Shown in pieces: positions 34,370 to 44,788 of a DNA stretch of 64,000 nt. Position 1 is the stretch's first letter. Every line of letters starts with the position of its first letter. The notes beneath the pieces are model-generated. The model did not search any database and was not told the origin of the DNA. It saw only the letters and a program-made list of their open reading frames with translations. The DNA lies in the NCBI GenBank assembly GCA_946406115.1, contig OX291555.1, positions 11,426,001 through 11,490,000 on the forward strand, in the 5' to 3' direction. The position numbers and the translations under genes were made by a program. The DNA is from Apoda limacodes. Lineage: Eukaryota > Arthropoda > Insecta > Lepidoptera > Limacodidae.

Positions 34370-35640
34370 ATCCATATATAAGCTTCTTGAAGATACCTAA
34401 CGATTCCGCTTCGTCATCTGACAGTAGATTGTCAGAAAACAGTAAACCATATTTCGATATAATTCATTTTATATGACGGATCTGGGAAGGAGCCCAAAGC
34501 TAAAGTCGATTTATCCTTCGAAAATCAAAATTTGAACGAATAACCGCGTAACGACTTCCGATTTATCTTAATATAATTATTTGAAACATATTTTACAAAT
34601 AAAATCTTCTACTAACTCAACTTATGGTTAAGCAAAATTGGAAAGGCTCCCAAACGTCCTTTCCATGTTACAAAATTACTACCATGGACAATTTCAATTG
34701 GTGAAAAAAATATGATTGTTTTGGTATTTATGAATGTAAACAAACAATTTGCGTTTATATTGTTTTTCAACCAAAATTGGAGTTATAGGCTATCTATAAT
34801 TTTATTTCCAGCACAAATTAACTATTTGCCAGAGTACTGCAGGCTTGTCTCCATGGTAAATACAAGATTATGAAGAAATAGGTCTATATACCTAGAAATA
34901 GAAATATTAGCAATAATTGGCCACTTCTAAGCAGAAATCTATACTCAGATAATTTTTATATGTTTTATTTTTAAATCTGCTATTTGAAATGATAGCGCGT
35001 TAGTTAACAGCAGTCTGCTACATATTATATTACTTATATTAAAACAAATTCTAACTCTCTTTAAATAGAGTGGCATAGATATTACATTTTAAAATTAATT
35101 ATATGTACCTAATAGAAATTAGACAATTATTTAGTTTTTTTATATTTTCAAGTAAACCAAATAAATGTAACCTGATCTGGGCAGTACAAATGTGCATCCC
35201 TTTGTAGCCTAGTTTAAAAGTATAACACATATATTAATTTGTTAAATACCTGATACTTTTTTTAATTGTTGAATTAAATTTATTATGCAGGATGAGAGTA
35301 AACCACATCTGATAATATGTTTAAAATGATGGAGCCAGAGACAAGATTGTGTGTGAGTCCTGAGATGGTTATCAAAAAAGAGTTAGCTGACCAGAACTCA
35401 ATCAAAGCAGAAGTGTGTGAGCTGTATGCAGATCATGAAGTCAAGGAGCTCGCACTTAGCCCCATAGAGCTGCAGAGTTCCACCCCAGTGATCCTGCTGC
35501 ATCAGCTTTCTGCTGGTTTGATTATTTAACCACAATTGATAGATATATTAAATGCTCTAACCTGCCTAATGCTAACCTACTTTTTATAGTTCCGGTATAT
35601 TATTCCGTCCCAGATCTTTTATTTTATTGCTTGCTACTTT
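34370..35640 (+). repeat. Segmental duplication block, copy 2
   Basis: Collinear with 8105-9540, including the exon. It lacks several short stretches present in copy 1 (for example GTAACGTGATCAATATAGCA near 8500 and the G-rich insert near 8830-8935). Confidence 0.8.
35291..35515 (+). pseudogene. N-terminal zinc-finger-family exon, type 1, with 1-bp deletion
   Basis: Paralogue of 9163-9388 with the same TTATTATGCAG acceptor and CTG|GTTTGT donor. Where copy 1 has CTGATAAATATG, this copy has CTGATAATATG (around 35310). Any frame entering from the acceptor or from the ATG at 35285 therefore stops a few codons later (TGA about 35327). From the ATG at 35317 the rest is open (MFKMMEPETRLCVSPEM, AEVCELYADHEVKELALSP), so a protein starting there would still be possible. 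No downstream array exon pairs with it before 44472. Confidence 0.6.
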
Positions 35641-35654
35641 AAATCTGGTAACTT

Positions 35655-36100
35655 ATGACGTATGGGACATATATAAAGACAAATACACTGCATCAGAGAG
35701 ATGCAGGACTAAATACTTTGTGCATCCATCCGGACTCATCCAGGTCCACTTCCTCATAAAGAGGCCTTCCTTTTCCATGAAGTCAGCCAGCATCTGCCCT
35801 CTGGAGTTCCGTTGTCCATATCCAAATTGTCCCACTCTCAGCTCATTACCACTTCATTTGCCTAGTTTCGCTTGGAAGTCCCCTATCACGACGTTATAGT
35901 GTGTTTTGGAGGAGTGTATGGCTTTAGAAATATCCTCATACATCTCCACCACTACGTCGTCTGGGTGTGTCATAGTCGGAGCGTAAACCTGTATGACCTT
36001 CAACGAATATCGTTTTGATATTCTAAGTATCAGGTACGCTACCCTGGTCAACATACTATTCCTGTCTCCTTCAGAGTCTCGCCCCAAAAGTCTGGTGAAG
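35655..36100 (-). mobile_element. RTE-type LINE endonuclease fragment, minus strand
   Basis: From 36100 down: LILRISKRYSLKVIQVYAPT, EDISKAIHSSKTHYNVVIGD then FQAKLGK (usual GDFNAK with Asn replaced by Gln), then VGQFGYGQRNSRGQMLADFM and RKWTWMSPDG (the W-SPDG end of the endonuclease). These are apurinic-endonuclease blocks of RTE-like LINEs. RT is absent. The junction with the duplicated zinc-finger block is at about 35645. Confidence 0.75.
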
Positions 36101-36820
36101 CAGTAATGGTTGCATCAGCCAACTGAGTAGTTAGATCAGAAAGAAAGTGACAATGCTTTTCGCTTACATTAATAAGTAACCGCTGCCACCTGGGATTAAA
36201 AACATGTACAGATGGCGTATTAAACGGGTGGCGAATTGTATTGAGCGTGATAAAATGAATGAAAACATGCATCAAGTTGAAGGGACTGACGTAAAATGGC
36301 GTATTATATGGGAAATCGTATTAAGCGGGTTTTACTGATAAGAATATCAGGTAAACTGAAACCCGCGCTTAGTACACTATCTCATAGGTGGCGTGGAAAC
36401 GTGTGCATATTATGACAATTACTACTTTTACAACTTTTTGAATCGTTATATCTCAAAAACGGTGGCTCGTAGAAAAAAAAGGTATCAATATTTTTTTTAT
36501 AGATAATTTTATGATCTACATTTTTTGTTTGAAGTATTTTTATAACAAAACTTACCGTTTCGGTGAAAATCGCGAAAAACTAATTTTTTTGACCTTTGAC
36601 CTTGAATATTTTTTTTATTTTATTGACACAGAAATAGTTAGGGGAACAGATAAGCTATTTTTCTTTTTTATAAAGATCGCAAGTCCCACGGGTACTAGAA
36701 TTTATTTTTAAAATATAGATATTTTTCCTTTTGGTTGCAACGGTGCCTGTTAACACAGTGCAGTAGCTGGAAGGACAGAAAATAACATAACAGTGCAGTA
36801 TCCACCAAGGAGATAAAGCA
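36101..36820. other. Stretch without recognised gene
   Basis: AT-rich. A loosely repeated motif ATGGCGTATTAxAxGGG occurs at 36209 and 36295. Long T and A runs around 36470-36640. No coding family recognised. Confidence 0.4.
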
Positions 36821-37830
36821 GTGTCTTATGTCACAGGGGCCAAATTGAATTCCGTGACCCCAGGAACGAGGCATTTAAATTCGCCCAAGACGAAAATACC
36901 TTTATGCCTGAGGAGGTCGCTGATATCTGTAAGATATTTCAACATCGTGATCCACGAGGAAGATCGTAGGTTTCAATTATTTCTCTGGCGAGAAGATCCT
37001 GCGTTACCCATGACCGTCTTTGACTTGAACACCAATACTTATGGTCTTCTTTCCAGTCCTTTCGTCGCTATTCGGACCTTGTTAGAGCTTGCTGATAGGG
37101 AACGTGTTCACTTTCCACGACTGCTTCCGTTTTGTCCAGCGACGTCTATGACGATGATATCTGCACGGGGGCCTCTACGATTGAGGAGGCACTGATTCTC
37201 TACGAGGAGCTAATTGGAATCCTCCATACTAGCGGATATGAGCTTCGAAAATTGATTTCCAATTCTCCAGATCTCCTTGACGATCTCTGCAATGAGTTCC
37301 AGCAGGATCCTCTGATCTTTCGAAATGTCGACAACCCTGATTCAGTAGTAGTTCTTGGAGTACAATACCAACCGATTCCGGATTGTTTCTCCCTCTAGGT
37401 GGAAGATCTTTCAGCTGCCAAGAATTGGACTAAGCGCATTGTGTTGTCTACCATAGCCCTGATTTTCGACCCTAGCGGTTGGCTTGCTCGTGTTATTTTT
37501 TGGGCCAAGTGTCATTTACAAAAACTGTGGCTGGAGGGAATCTCCTGGGACACCCGCTTACTGGTGATCTATAGGCATCCTGGATGCGTTATGTCTCGTT
37601 CCGTCAGGATCTCTGTTATGTGCGTATTCCTAACTGCGTTCTACCGCCAGGTCAATCCATTGTCACTCTACGGCTTTTGTGACACTGCTGTGGCTGTTTA
37701 TGCGGCTGCGATTTATTCCTCAATTTGGTCACAGCCAAGACTAAAGTCGCCCTCATTCGCCGAAACGACAGCTGTTGCTACTTTGTCGCGATTGCCGATT
37801 TATTAGGGTATACAGTATCTCAGACAGACC
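36821..37830 (+). mobile_element. BEL/Pao retrotransposon pol fragment
   Basis: RT part at 36821-37195: EEDRRFQLFLWREDPALPMT, NTNTYGLLSSPFVAIRTLLE. A frame change follows, then 37132-37398: DVYDDDICTGASTIEEAL, where the usual YVDD is YDDD, then SGYELRKLISNSPDLLDDL and DSVVVLGVQYQPIPD. After a TAG at 37396-37398 the frame continues with AAKNWTKRIVLSTIALIFDP, SGWLARVIFWAKCHLQKLWL. This RT to connection order is characteristic of BEL/Pao pol. Integrase, gag and LTRs are missing. Smaller scraps of the same family are at 11038 and 58970. Confidence 0.85.
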
Positions 37831-38134
37831 TGATCTGCCTGGGGTAGGGGATTGTCTCAGCCCCCTCATTGCTAACGGGAACGCGCAACACGCACGAATG
37901 TAACGTTTTCTGGGAACACTACTGGTTGTCAAATCGTTGTCGTTCGAATCGAAAACAACCTAACAAATATATTTATTTTGTGGCTTTTCTAATTAAAAGC
38001 AATTTTCGCTTATATTTACAGAATTGCGTACTAGAATTAGTAAAACTTGTTTTATATGTAGTACCAGTGCTTTTAGTGTTGGACCACAGTAGGATAATAT
38101 TGGGCACTCTAGCATGCCCAAAATTAGCTTTGAG
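37831..38134. other. Spacer without gene
   Basis: No recognised coding. It leads into the tandem repeat at 38135. Confidence 0.35.
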
Positions 38135-38290
38135 GTCCAGTTTGCTTAATGATACCTATAATGGTCCGCCTTGCCTAATGATACCTATCATGGTCTGGCT
38201 TGCCCAATGATACCGATAATGGTCTAGCTTGCCCAAAAATACCTATCATGGTCCAGCTTGCCCAATTATACCATTAAGGTCCAGCTTGTC
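38135..38290. repeat. Minisatellite, about 28.6-bp unit, six copies
   Basis: GGTCC/T-A-GCTTGCCCAATGATACC-type units start at 38135, 38163, 38192, 38221, 38250 and 38278. They are diverged from each other by point changes. The last copy is partial. Confidence 0.8.
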
Positions 38291-38379
38291 AAAGTTCTTG
38301 ATATTGCATAAGTCTATTCTTTCCTGTTGAATAAAGGTGTGACAAACTAAATGATACATTCTTGATCTGGATGGCTTAA

Positions 38380-38930
38380 CATGAAGTTTGTTAAACAACC
38401 ACAATCGTTAAACGTTGGTAAAATCTGTGTAGAGAATCAAAACTGGAACTTCACTAATGGAACTGTTTTGCCTAACTCAATACGAGGACAAAACCTCTTG
38501 CTTTGATTGCTAAGAATCATAACGAAAATATTAAACAACCGACTTATGAAAATCTGAAGAATTCAATAGTAACGGTGTCATTGATGATAAGAAAGACAAC
38601 GTCAGCTCTGATAATAATAGCGGAGATAATACAAATATCTTAAATTCGAATGCTTCATTTGAATCCGTTGTAGATGACACAATTATATCATCGTGGTCTT
38701 TATCATCAGAAGTGTTTAGCCTCTTTTTCGCCTCACTTCCATTAGTAAAGTTGAAGCAAAAGGATTACCAATACTGAAAAACATAATAAAAAATGTAGAA
38801 TTAAATTACTGGAATGATCCAAATGAATTGGTAGAAAGATATGGAAAATGCCGGTAATACTGGAGCTGAGAATGGAATAATTTCTATCATAAATGGTAGC
38901 ATAACATCAAAAGTATAATAAATAAATGCA
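38380..38930 (+). pseudogene. Virus-like element: putative packaging-ATPase remnant
   Basis: Plus-strand frames show NFTNGTVLPNSIRG (about 38450) and, in another frame, NIKQPTYENLKN (about 38545), then near 38805 NYWNDPNELVERYGK and GNTGAENGIISIINGS. Such elements in arthropods carry an ATPase with these flanking segments (recalled, not searched). Here the nucleotide-binding loop that should lie between the first two segments is missing. The frame is broken many times. The assignment rests on position next to the clearer genes that follow. Confidence 0.35.
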
Positions 38931-39159
38931 ATAGTATTAATCATTTTATTCTATTCTGTTTTTATTATTTATATAGTATGCTTGTCTTGTTTCTATTATG
39001 TTATGTAGTATGCTCCTGGATTCCAAACCATAACCATAAAGATAATGCATTGATACGATCTGAAACCGGTGATTATGATTTAAAATAGACTAACTCAAAG
39101 GTATAAATATACTCAAATAACACTGATTTACCTAACCGTCACAAAGCAGACTTGCAACT

Positions 39160-39670
39160 GTTAAACATGCCTAAACAAAGACTAAAATCAAAAGATTCTA
39201 TAAGAAGTGAAAAACTAGTTTCGTTGTTGGTTGGCAAAACAATGAAAGTTTAAGTAAAATCTGGTATGAGGGTTAAATCATTTAATCACTTTGTTTCAAA
39301 AATACATTCACAAGTAAAAAAACTAAAAACAAAAAACAAGAAAACTTTAATAAATCTAGCTTACAAAGCCGCCAAAAGAATATTTCTTCGTAGTAATGAA
39401 ACTACATTACCACGAGTTATACCAATACCCAAGACAGGAGAAGTTTTACCGCTGATCCCAATATTTGCAGGCTTGTCAGCTTTGTGAGCTTTAGCTGGCG
39501 GCGCGTCTGGTATAGCAAAAACTGTGGATGATTATAAATCTGCATAAAAGAAATTAAAAGAATAAGAGCGTCACAATAAAAGTATGGAGGCTATAGCACT
39601 AGGGAAATGTTTATACATTAAGCCTTACAAAAAAGGTAAAGGATTATGTGTTACAACTTTAAAAAACTAA
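39160..39670 (+). pseudogene. Virus-like element: small hydrophobic core-type protein
   Basis: The ATG at 39266 opens 73 codons with a basic start (KIHSQVKKLKTKNKKTLINL) and a hydrophobic centre (EVLPLIPIFAGLSAL), to TGA at 39485. The same frame goes on with ALAGGASGIAKTVDDYKSA, TAA at 39545 and 39563, and MEAIALGKCLYIKPYKKGKG, to TAA at 39668-39670. A basic region followed by a Pro/Gly/Ala-rich hydrophobic segment resembles virion core or membrane-active peptides of adenovirus-like and Maverick-type elements (inference). Three in-frame stops break it. Confidence 0.5.
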
Positions 39671-39672
39671 CG

Positions 39673-39997
39673 ATGCTGCCCAATCGACCTCTAACTAATA
39701 TAGACATATTAAAGCATGCTGCTGAAATTCCCTATTTTTGTGGTATTTATATGAAAAATCAATTACCAAAGAATCTAAGGAAATTTGATTGTGGTCGTTA
39801 ACTTAGACGATTCAAAGAATGAAGGAACGCATTGGGTAGCAAATGCAAACCTAAATTATTGTGACTACTGTGATAGTTATGTGATACAGTTGGAAATGGA
39901 GAGATATTTAAAAAATATAAATATTTTTATAACTACACAAGATATCAAAAAATTTATACTGTTAGTTGTGGACATTATGTTTAAAATTCTTACATAA
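39673..39997 (+). pseudogene. Virus-like element: adenain-like cysteine protease
   Basis: The ATG at 39673 starts LTNIDILKHAAEIPYFCGIY and MKNQLPKN. The frame stops at about 39799; the next frame carries VVNLDDSKNEGTHWVANANL with the catalytic-type His in GTHWV, then CDYCDSYVIQLEMERYL, the position of the acidic residue. A Cys-Gly-His motif is readable near 39970 in a third frame. This His, acid, Cys order is that of the C5/adenain family of virion proteases found in adenoviruses and Mavericks/Polintons. Two frame changes make it inactive. Confidence 0.65.
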
Positions 39998-40055
39998 TTT
40001 CTGGAATATAAATATATAAAAACATTAATTTCCTTTTATTTTAATCATTATCAAG

Positions 40056-40685
40056 ATGTCTTTAACACTATCAATTACAGGGAACTCCTCAGTTTTATCT
40101 ACTTATTTTTCTCCTACACTTCAACTAGATAGAGAACACGAGTTTGCTTTGTTATGTTTATCAACATTTAACTTGGAACCAATGAAGTTATTAAAGTTCC
40201 AAAATGATTACCTCAAATCAAAAATAAAGGATGCATCGTTTCAACTCCGTAGCAACAACAATACATTACAAACGTATATATAGTGTACTAAAAAAATCGA
40301 TTTTACGAAGAATGATTTCTTAGCAAACTTGATGGGGTTTGAAAACAAGTTTCTGAAAACAATAAAATTGCACGTGTCACATAATTCATCCAACATTTAC
40401 CAACAACCGTAGTAAGGATCGAATATGACTTTATGAGGTTCATATGTTAACGGTGAACCTCGCCATATTGTTTACGAATTTACACCTAACGTGCCGCTAG
40501 CATATAGAATTATCGAAGTTCCAAAAAACGCGATATATTTTCGCATAAACCAAAATAACATCAGCTGCATCCATATTAGATTTTTGGACATAAATGATCG
40601 ATTTATCAATTTAGGCGGCGAAGAAGTACAACTGTTTTTGCATTTGAGGAAGAAAACACAATGTTCAATTACAATAAATACGTAG
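40056..40685 (+). pseudogene. Virus-like element: unassigned structural-type reading frames
   Basis: The ATG at 40056 opens 75 codons (MSLTLSITGNSSVLSTYFSP, EFALLCLSTFNLEPM), stopping at 40281. After a gap with frame changes, 40491-40685 reads YRIIEVPKNAIYFRINQ and CIHIRFLDINDRFINLGGEE then VQLFLHL. A strand-rich pattern suggests a jelly-roll or fibre-type structural protein (inference). The order within the element, downstream of the protease, fits. Confidence 0.4.
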
Positions 40686-40815
40686 CCCAACAATCAAAAG
40701 CCAACAGTTCAACTTGACCTACCATCAAAAAAACAATTCGCTGTAGGGGAAAATCAAACTATCTAAAGAAAATAAAGCAAAGCATTTCTAAAATCAATCG
40801 CATTATTAAAAAAAA

Positions 40816-41112
40816 ATGAGTGTCTTGGATTGAGATGAGAGGGATGTTGAATTTCATTCTTACAAACCATATGCTACAAGTTTCAACAGGAACGGTGAGA
40901 TACGTATACCCATCAATCAACAAGATTTGTACATGCAACCTTCAGCAAGTACTCTTTACTTGAAGGGGACTTCCGTCCTAAAAAATCGTGAAACCAAGAC
41001 GCAAGTAGAACACGTGAATTTCACTAATAATCCTTTACTTTACCATTTTCAAGATATCATATATGAGTCAAACGGAGTTGAAATTGATAAAATTAAGAAC
41101 TCTTTACATTAA
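40816..41112 (+). pseudogene. Virus-like element: capsid-type protein, N-terminal part
   Basis: The ATG at 40816 is followed by an early TGA. The same or neighbouring frame then reads VEFHSYKPYATSFNRNGEIR and IPINQQDLYMQPSASTLYL, and later NNPLLYHFQDIIYESNGVEI, stopping at 41110-41112. This N-terminal segment recurs in arthropod virus-like insertions (recalled). It may be the start of a major capsid protein, but the rest is absent and nothing recognisable follows. Confidence 0.4.
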
Positions 41113-41661
41113 AGATAACTTCTGAACTTGGTCGGGTATCAGCGTTTCTATGAACGCTATCGCTTTTGTGCACACATAGCTAAAGCCCCTGGTAGTCACA
41201 TATCGATAAACCGTCCTTTAACCACCTCGAGTATCCAAGCTTTGCTAGGAAGTTAAGGACTCTCTCGAGAATGCCTATGTTCAGCAGTGTTAAGCTTATT
41301 CTAGTGACTTTATCGAGGAGGTCTAGTTTCGGCAGTGGTCGACTTATGTAGTGCGTCGCTGTCACCACTTTGCCACATCGCGCTTCCATGCCGTCACTAC
41401 GTCAACAGCCGACCCGAGCGCGATCACTAATGTTACAGATTAATTACAAGCAAACAAAGCCTCGAGCCAAGTGCACGACAACAAAAACGATCGAAAAGAT
41501 GCTTGGTAGGTGGGTTCTAGATAAAAAAATATTTTTTCCTTATTCGGCCCTGTATGAGCCTTTCTTTGTTCGCTATCGCATTTATGCACACAAGGCTAGA
41601 GCCCCATAGAGCACAGAGTCAACCCTAAGCAAAATGGTTGACATGCAAAACATTTTTTTTT
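41113..41661. other. Spacer with a repeated 55-bp motif
   Basis: TATCAGCGTTTCTATGAACG with CTATCGCTTTTGTGCACACA (about 41138) is echoed at about 41550 by TATGAGCCTTTCTTTGTTCG with CTATCGCATTTATGCACACA, both followed by AxAGCTAxAGCCCC. These may be the ends of an unknown element of about 470 bp. The minus frame 41180-41389 is not recognised. Confidence 0.35.
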
Positions 41662-42750
41662 CTATTTTACAGCGCCTGTGTGGCGGGGCTTACCTAATAC
41701 TGGTTGGAAGCCAGTGAGAATATGTTCCGTGATGCGGAGGACTTGGTGGACGCACGATTGTTTTGTGCGGAAACCGAACTGCTCGTCGATTAAGATGCCT
41801 CTAGAGACTATAGCGTTCCGTAGGCGATCGAGGAGGAGGCGTTCGTAAAGTTTACCAAGGGCGTTTAGTAAACTTATAGGGCGGTAGGAGGACGGCTCGG
41901 TACGAGCTTTGCCTGGCTTGTGGATGCCTATAACAATTGCAGCTTTCCATTGAAAAGGAAAGGATCGAAAGGCTGTGTGCTTAATGCACATTGGGCTTGG
42001 AGGCTAGATGCAAGGCAATCCGCTTTTTCGTCGTCATCGAACGCGGTAACGTCCCAACAGACGAGTTACCAGAGGGAGAGAGTACGCGGTGTCTGATTTC
42101 AAAGCTCTGGCTGTGTGCCAATAAGCTTGATGAGAAGAAGAAATGTTCTCCATCAAATCACTGAAACGTTGGGCGCGAAGCTCAGCTACAGCGCCGTGTA
42201 AGAAACGGCGGTGTAAGTCGTTGAAGCGAGCTTTGTTTTCGGTAGTGGGAGCGCAATCGCGTCTGCGGCGGGCCGCGTTGCGTTCAGTCATTAGCGACCT
42301 GATGTGCTGAGGCAGAATAAGGTGGTGGTATTCACCAACCGGCACTTGTCTTGAGCACTCGCCAACGGTGGCGGTCAGGTGGCTAGTGAGTGAGTCGCTA
42401 GCTACGTTTCAGTCGCGGAAGAGATTATATTGGGAACGCGATCTAAATGTGGCGAATTGGGGTTTTCGAGCAATTGCCCGAATTTGTCCCAGTCCGTCAC
42501 GGTTCTAGTGTCGGGAGGAGTGTCCGAAGGGAACCTAGTCGGAGGAGGACAGGGCGGTGGTCCGAGTCAAGTTCGTTAAGCACCTCTATAGAGCGAAAGT
42601 TTAGCCTTACATTTTTTAGAAGTGTTATGTCGAGCACGTCAGGGTGTTTGCGAGTATTATGGGGAAAGTAAGTTGGCGTCATGGGAGCGATGATGTCAAA
42701 GTTTAGTCTGTCGACTAAATCGTCGAGGAGTCTGTCTCTCCATGAAGTTA
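41662..42750 (-). mobile_element. Jockey-like LINE fragment, minus strand
   Basis: From 42682 down: endonuclease end (TYFPHNTRKHPDVLDITLLK, LNELDSDHRPVLLRLG), linker (42034-42345, LPQHIRSLMTERNAARRRRD, SSSHQAYWHTARALK), and the start of RT (41662-41991, QWKAAIVIGIHKPGKAR, SYRPISLLNALGKLYERLL, DEQFGFRTKQSCVHQV). The rest of RT is lost. The family differs from the copies at 11190 and 32850. Frame changes separate the three parts. Confidence 0.8.
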
Positions 42751-42829
42751 ATGAAGAGATTATTATATATAATTAATGTTATGTTTCTCTCATACTTATA
42801 GCTTATAGCTTATCGCTGTAATTTAGGGC

Positions 42830-42965
42830 TCTCTTTGTTCCCCTTAGAGAAAATTAGGACAGACAGACGTAGTCCATCTAGCTAGATGTTTGAGGTGAGT
42901 AATAGGCACTCCTCTTAAGGTTTTAATCATGGTTGGGTTTCGCTTTACCCGTCAATAAGATGAAA
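42830..42965 (+). repeat. Dispersed repeat end
   Basis: AGGACAGACAGACGTAGTCC … GTGAGTAATAGGCACTCCTC with TTAAGGTTTTAATC and TTTACCCGTCAATAAGATG is related to 63475-63630 and, inverted, to 15799-15930. Confidence 0.55.
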
Positions 42966-43419
42966 AAGCATTTATAAGATGTTAATACTTTTGTATGTTC
43001 GGCTGAAAAAACTATCTCGGGCTCGGCAGTGTGATGAGTAATTAGAGTGTATAGAATGTCTGTAGTTTACGATAGGTACAGCATATAATGAAACACTCTG
43101 TTCCTAAGTGCTAACTTCTGCTAAGAAACACGGGCAATTAAAGTTGCTTAGTCCTGGTCCTTAGTCACGAAATCTCGCAATTTATTGCGGTGTCTACATG
43201 GTACTTACTGCTAGGAATACCGCCTTACCATACAGAGAAATCATTTTTAAAAAACCTCTTGTAACTGCTCTTTAACGGTGTACCTAAATTAGGGTATGAG
43301 ATTCTGTATATGAAATTTTCCAGATGAATATAGCTTTTCCTCTTTCCCTAAAACTTTAGGGCCCCTCTATAAAATACGCGGACGAAGTCGCGGCGAAGTA
43401 CTACGTATAGTCAATATAG
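42966..43419. other. Spacer containing part of the duplicated upstream flank
   Basis: 43345-43419 matches 14285-14345 (GGGCCCCTCTATAAAATACG, GGACGAAGTCGCGGCGAAG), marking the left part of the second zinc-finger unit's upstream flank. The rest is not recognised. Confidence 0.45.
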
Positions 43420-44065
43420 TGTTATCAAAGCGCGTGCCAGGGCACAGGCCAAACTATTTTTCCATAACACAGGCAGTGCTATTGTTATTTAGCAACTCTC
43501 TATGTGGCATAGAAGAAAAAATAAGTAGTGATATTCTGAGCCTCAAGAATTGGTTTAACTCTAACAGTCTGGTGTTAAACCTTTCAAAAACTCAGATACT
43601 ACATTTTAACCTGGGGGGTAGACCACCTCGTGCATTATCTTTGTATATAAATAATTTACCAATTCAACAAAGTTTGGGTCATGTTTTACGCTCAGAAGAC
43701 TAACGGGTATTTTACCTTCCACTGCTCACCGAACCTGCTATTACTCATTGTTCCATTCAGTCCTATGGGCTTGAGCTATGGAGAACAGCAGCTGAATGGA
43801 AGAGAGTATTTAGGTTACAAAAAAGGGCAGTCAGAATTATTAGCCAAGTTAAATACGGTACACCCGCAAAAGACCTTTTTAAAAATTTGAAAATCTTAAC
43901 GCTGCCCTCGCAGTATATTTATGATATCGCTAAATATGTGAGATCGAACATACACCTACTTCCGGATCGCACCGATATCCATAAATACCCTACTAGACAA
44001 GTCACAAAACTTCAAAACATTAGACTATCCAAGAACTCTAAAACTATGTCTGTAATGGGTCCTTA
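43420..44065 (+). mobile_element. LINE 3' coding fragment, plus strand
   Basis: RT thumb ILSLKNWFNSNSLVLNLSKT then QILHFNL (43530-43610). After frame changes the C-terminal region reads YGLELWRTAAEWKRVFRLQK, RAVRIISQV, LKILTLPSQYIYDIAKYVRS. This is the end of a Jockey/CR1-like ORF2, of the same broad type as 24341-24565 (LPSQYIY versus VPCQYIF). It interrupts the duplicated flank: homology to the first unit stops at about 43490 and resumes at about 44319. Confidence 0.75.
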
Positions 44066-44318
44066 AGTATATAATTTATAACCAGACAAAGATGACTTAG
44101 ACGTATAAGTCATCTTTGTTACCAGAATTTATCAAAAAATGTGACGATAACAATACTTTTTGAAATGAGGTTTACTGTGTCATAACACAAAAGATGGATT
44201 TCTTGAAACACAACATTTAAATATAAAGTATCTTAATTCGACATGATTTTATTGCACCTTTTATAACACATTTTATTTTTAACTGATTATATTTAATTGA
44301 ATTCCATTGGACGTACAA

Positions 44319-44471
44319 ATCTCCTCTCTACTGAATACATATATTTGGTGTGTTCTGTTTTATATTATAAAAACTGTGTGTTAACACAGGAGATATCAAC
44401 CCCATTACTGCCGTTTTATACGATTGCGTAGAACGTTCGACAATAAAATTATATGCGGTAACAGGTAACAG
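44319..44471 (+). repeat. Duplicated flank upstream of the N-exon, copy 2
   Basis: It matches 14456-14611 nearly base for base (AAATCTCCTCTCTACTGAAT, GTGTTAACACAGGAGATATC, GCGTAGAACGTTCGACAATA). See the entry at 14290. Confidence 0.65.
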
Positions 44472-44788
44472 AGTGGAGACAGACGCAGAGACGCTCGGCG
44501 AGGAAGCTGCAGCGGTCACGAGCGAGGAGTGGTGTCGTGCACGCGGTGTGGCGCAGCACGATCGTAAACTACATCTGATGGATGATCTAATGAAAAAAGT
44601 AGAACCAGAAACAGGACTTACGGAAGCTCATGATGCTGTCAAACTAGAGATAATTAAGGAGTACTCATTCGGAGCAACAGATAGTGCATTGTCGGAGCTG
44701 TACGCGGATTATGAAGTCAAGGAGGAGCTGCTGGTGCTTGGTCCCACAGTGCTGCAGCGCCCTGCATCAGTGCAACAGTGCACTATTG
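44472..44788 (+). CDS. N-terminal exon of the second zinc-finger unit
   Basis: Paralogue of 14612-14925: GEEAAAVTSEEWCRARG, LHLMDDLMKKVEPETGLTEA, SELYADYEVKEELLVLGP. It has one extra codon in EELLVLGP. The donor is ATTG|GTGTGT at 44788/44789, phase 1, and is in frame with the acceptor at 51333. The GTG at 44473 replaces a start-like position as in the paralogue; the first in-frame ATG is 44578. The exon itself is undamaged, although its array exon is broken, so a transcript would encode an N-terminal domain plus only a few fingers. Confidence 0.65.

Noticed and set aside
35655..36275. Two or three small host genes on either strand
   Set aside because: The minus-strand frames are consecutive endonuclease blocks of one RTE-type LINE; the plus-strand frame is their shadow.
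38135..38290. CRISPR-like array
   Set aside because: Units are contiguous and diverged with no spacers, in a eukaryotic sequence; it is a minisatellite.
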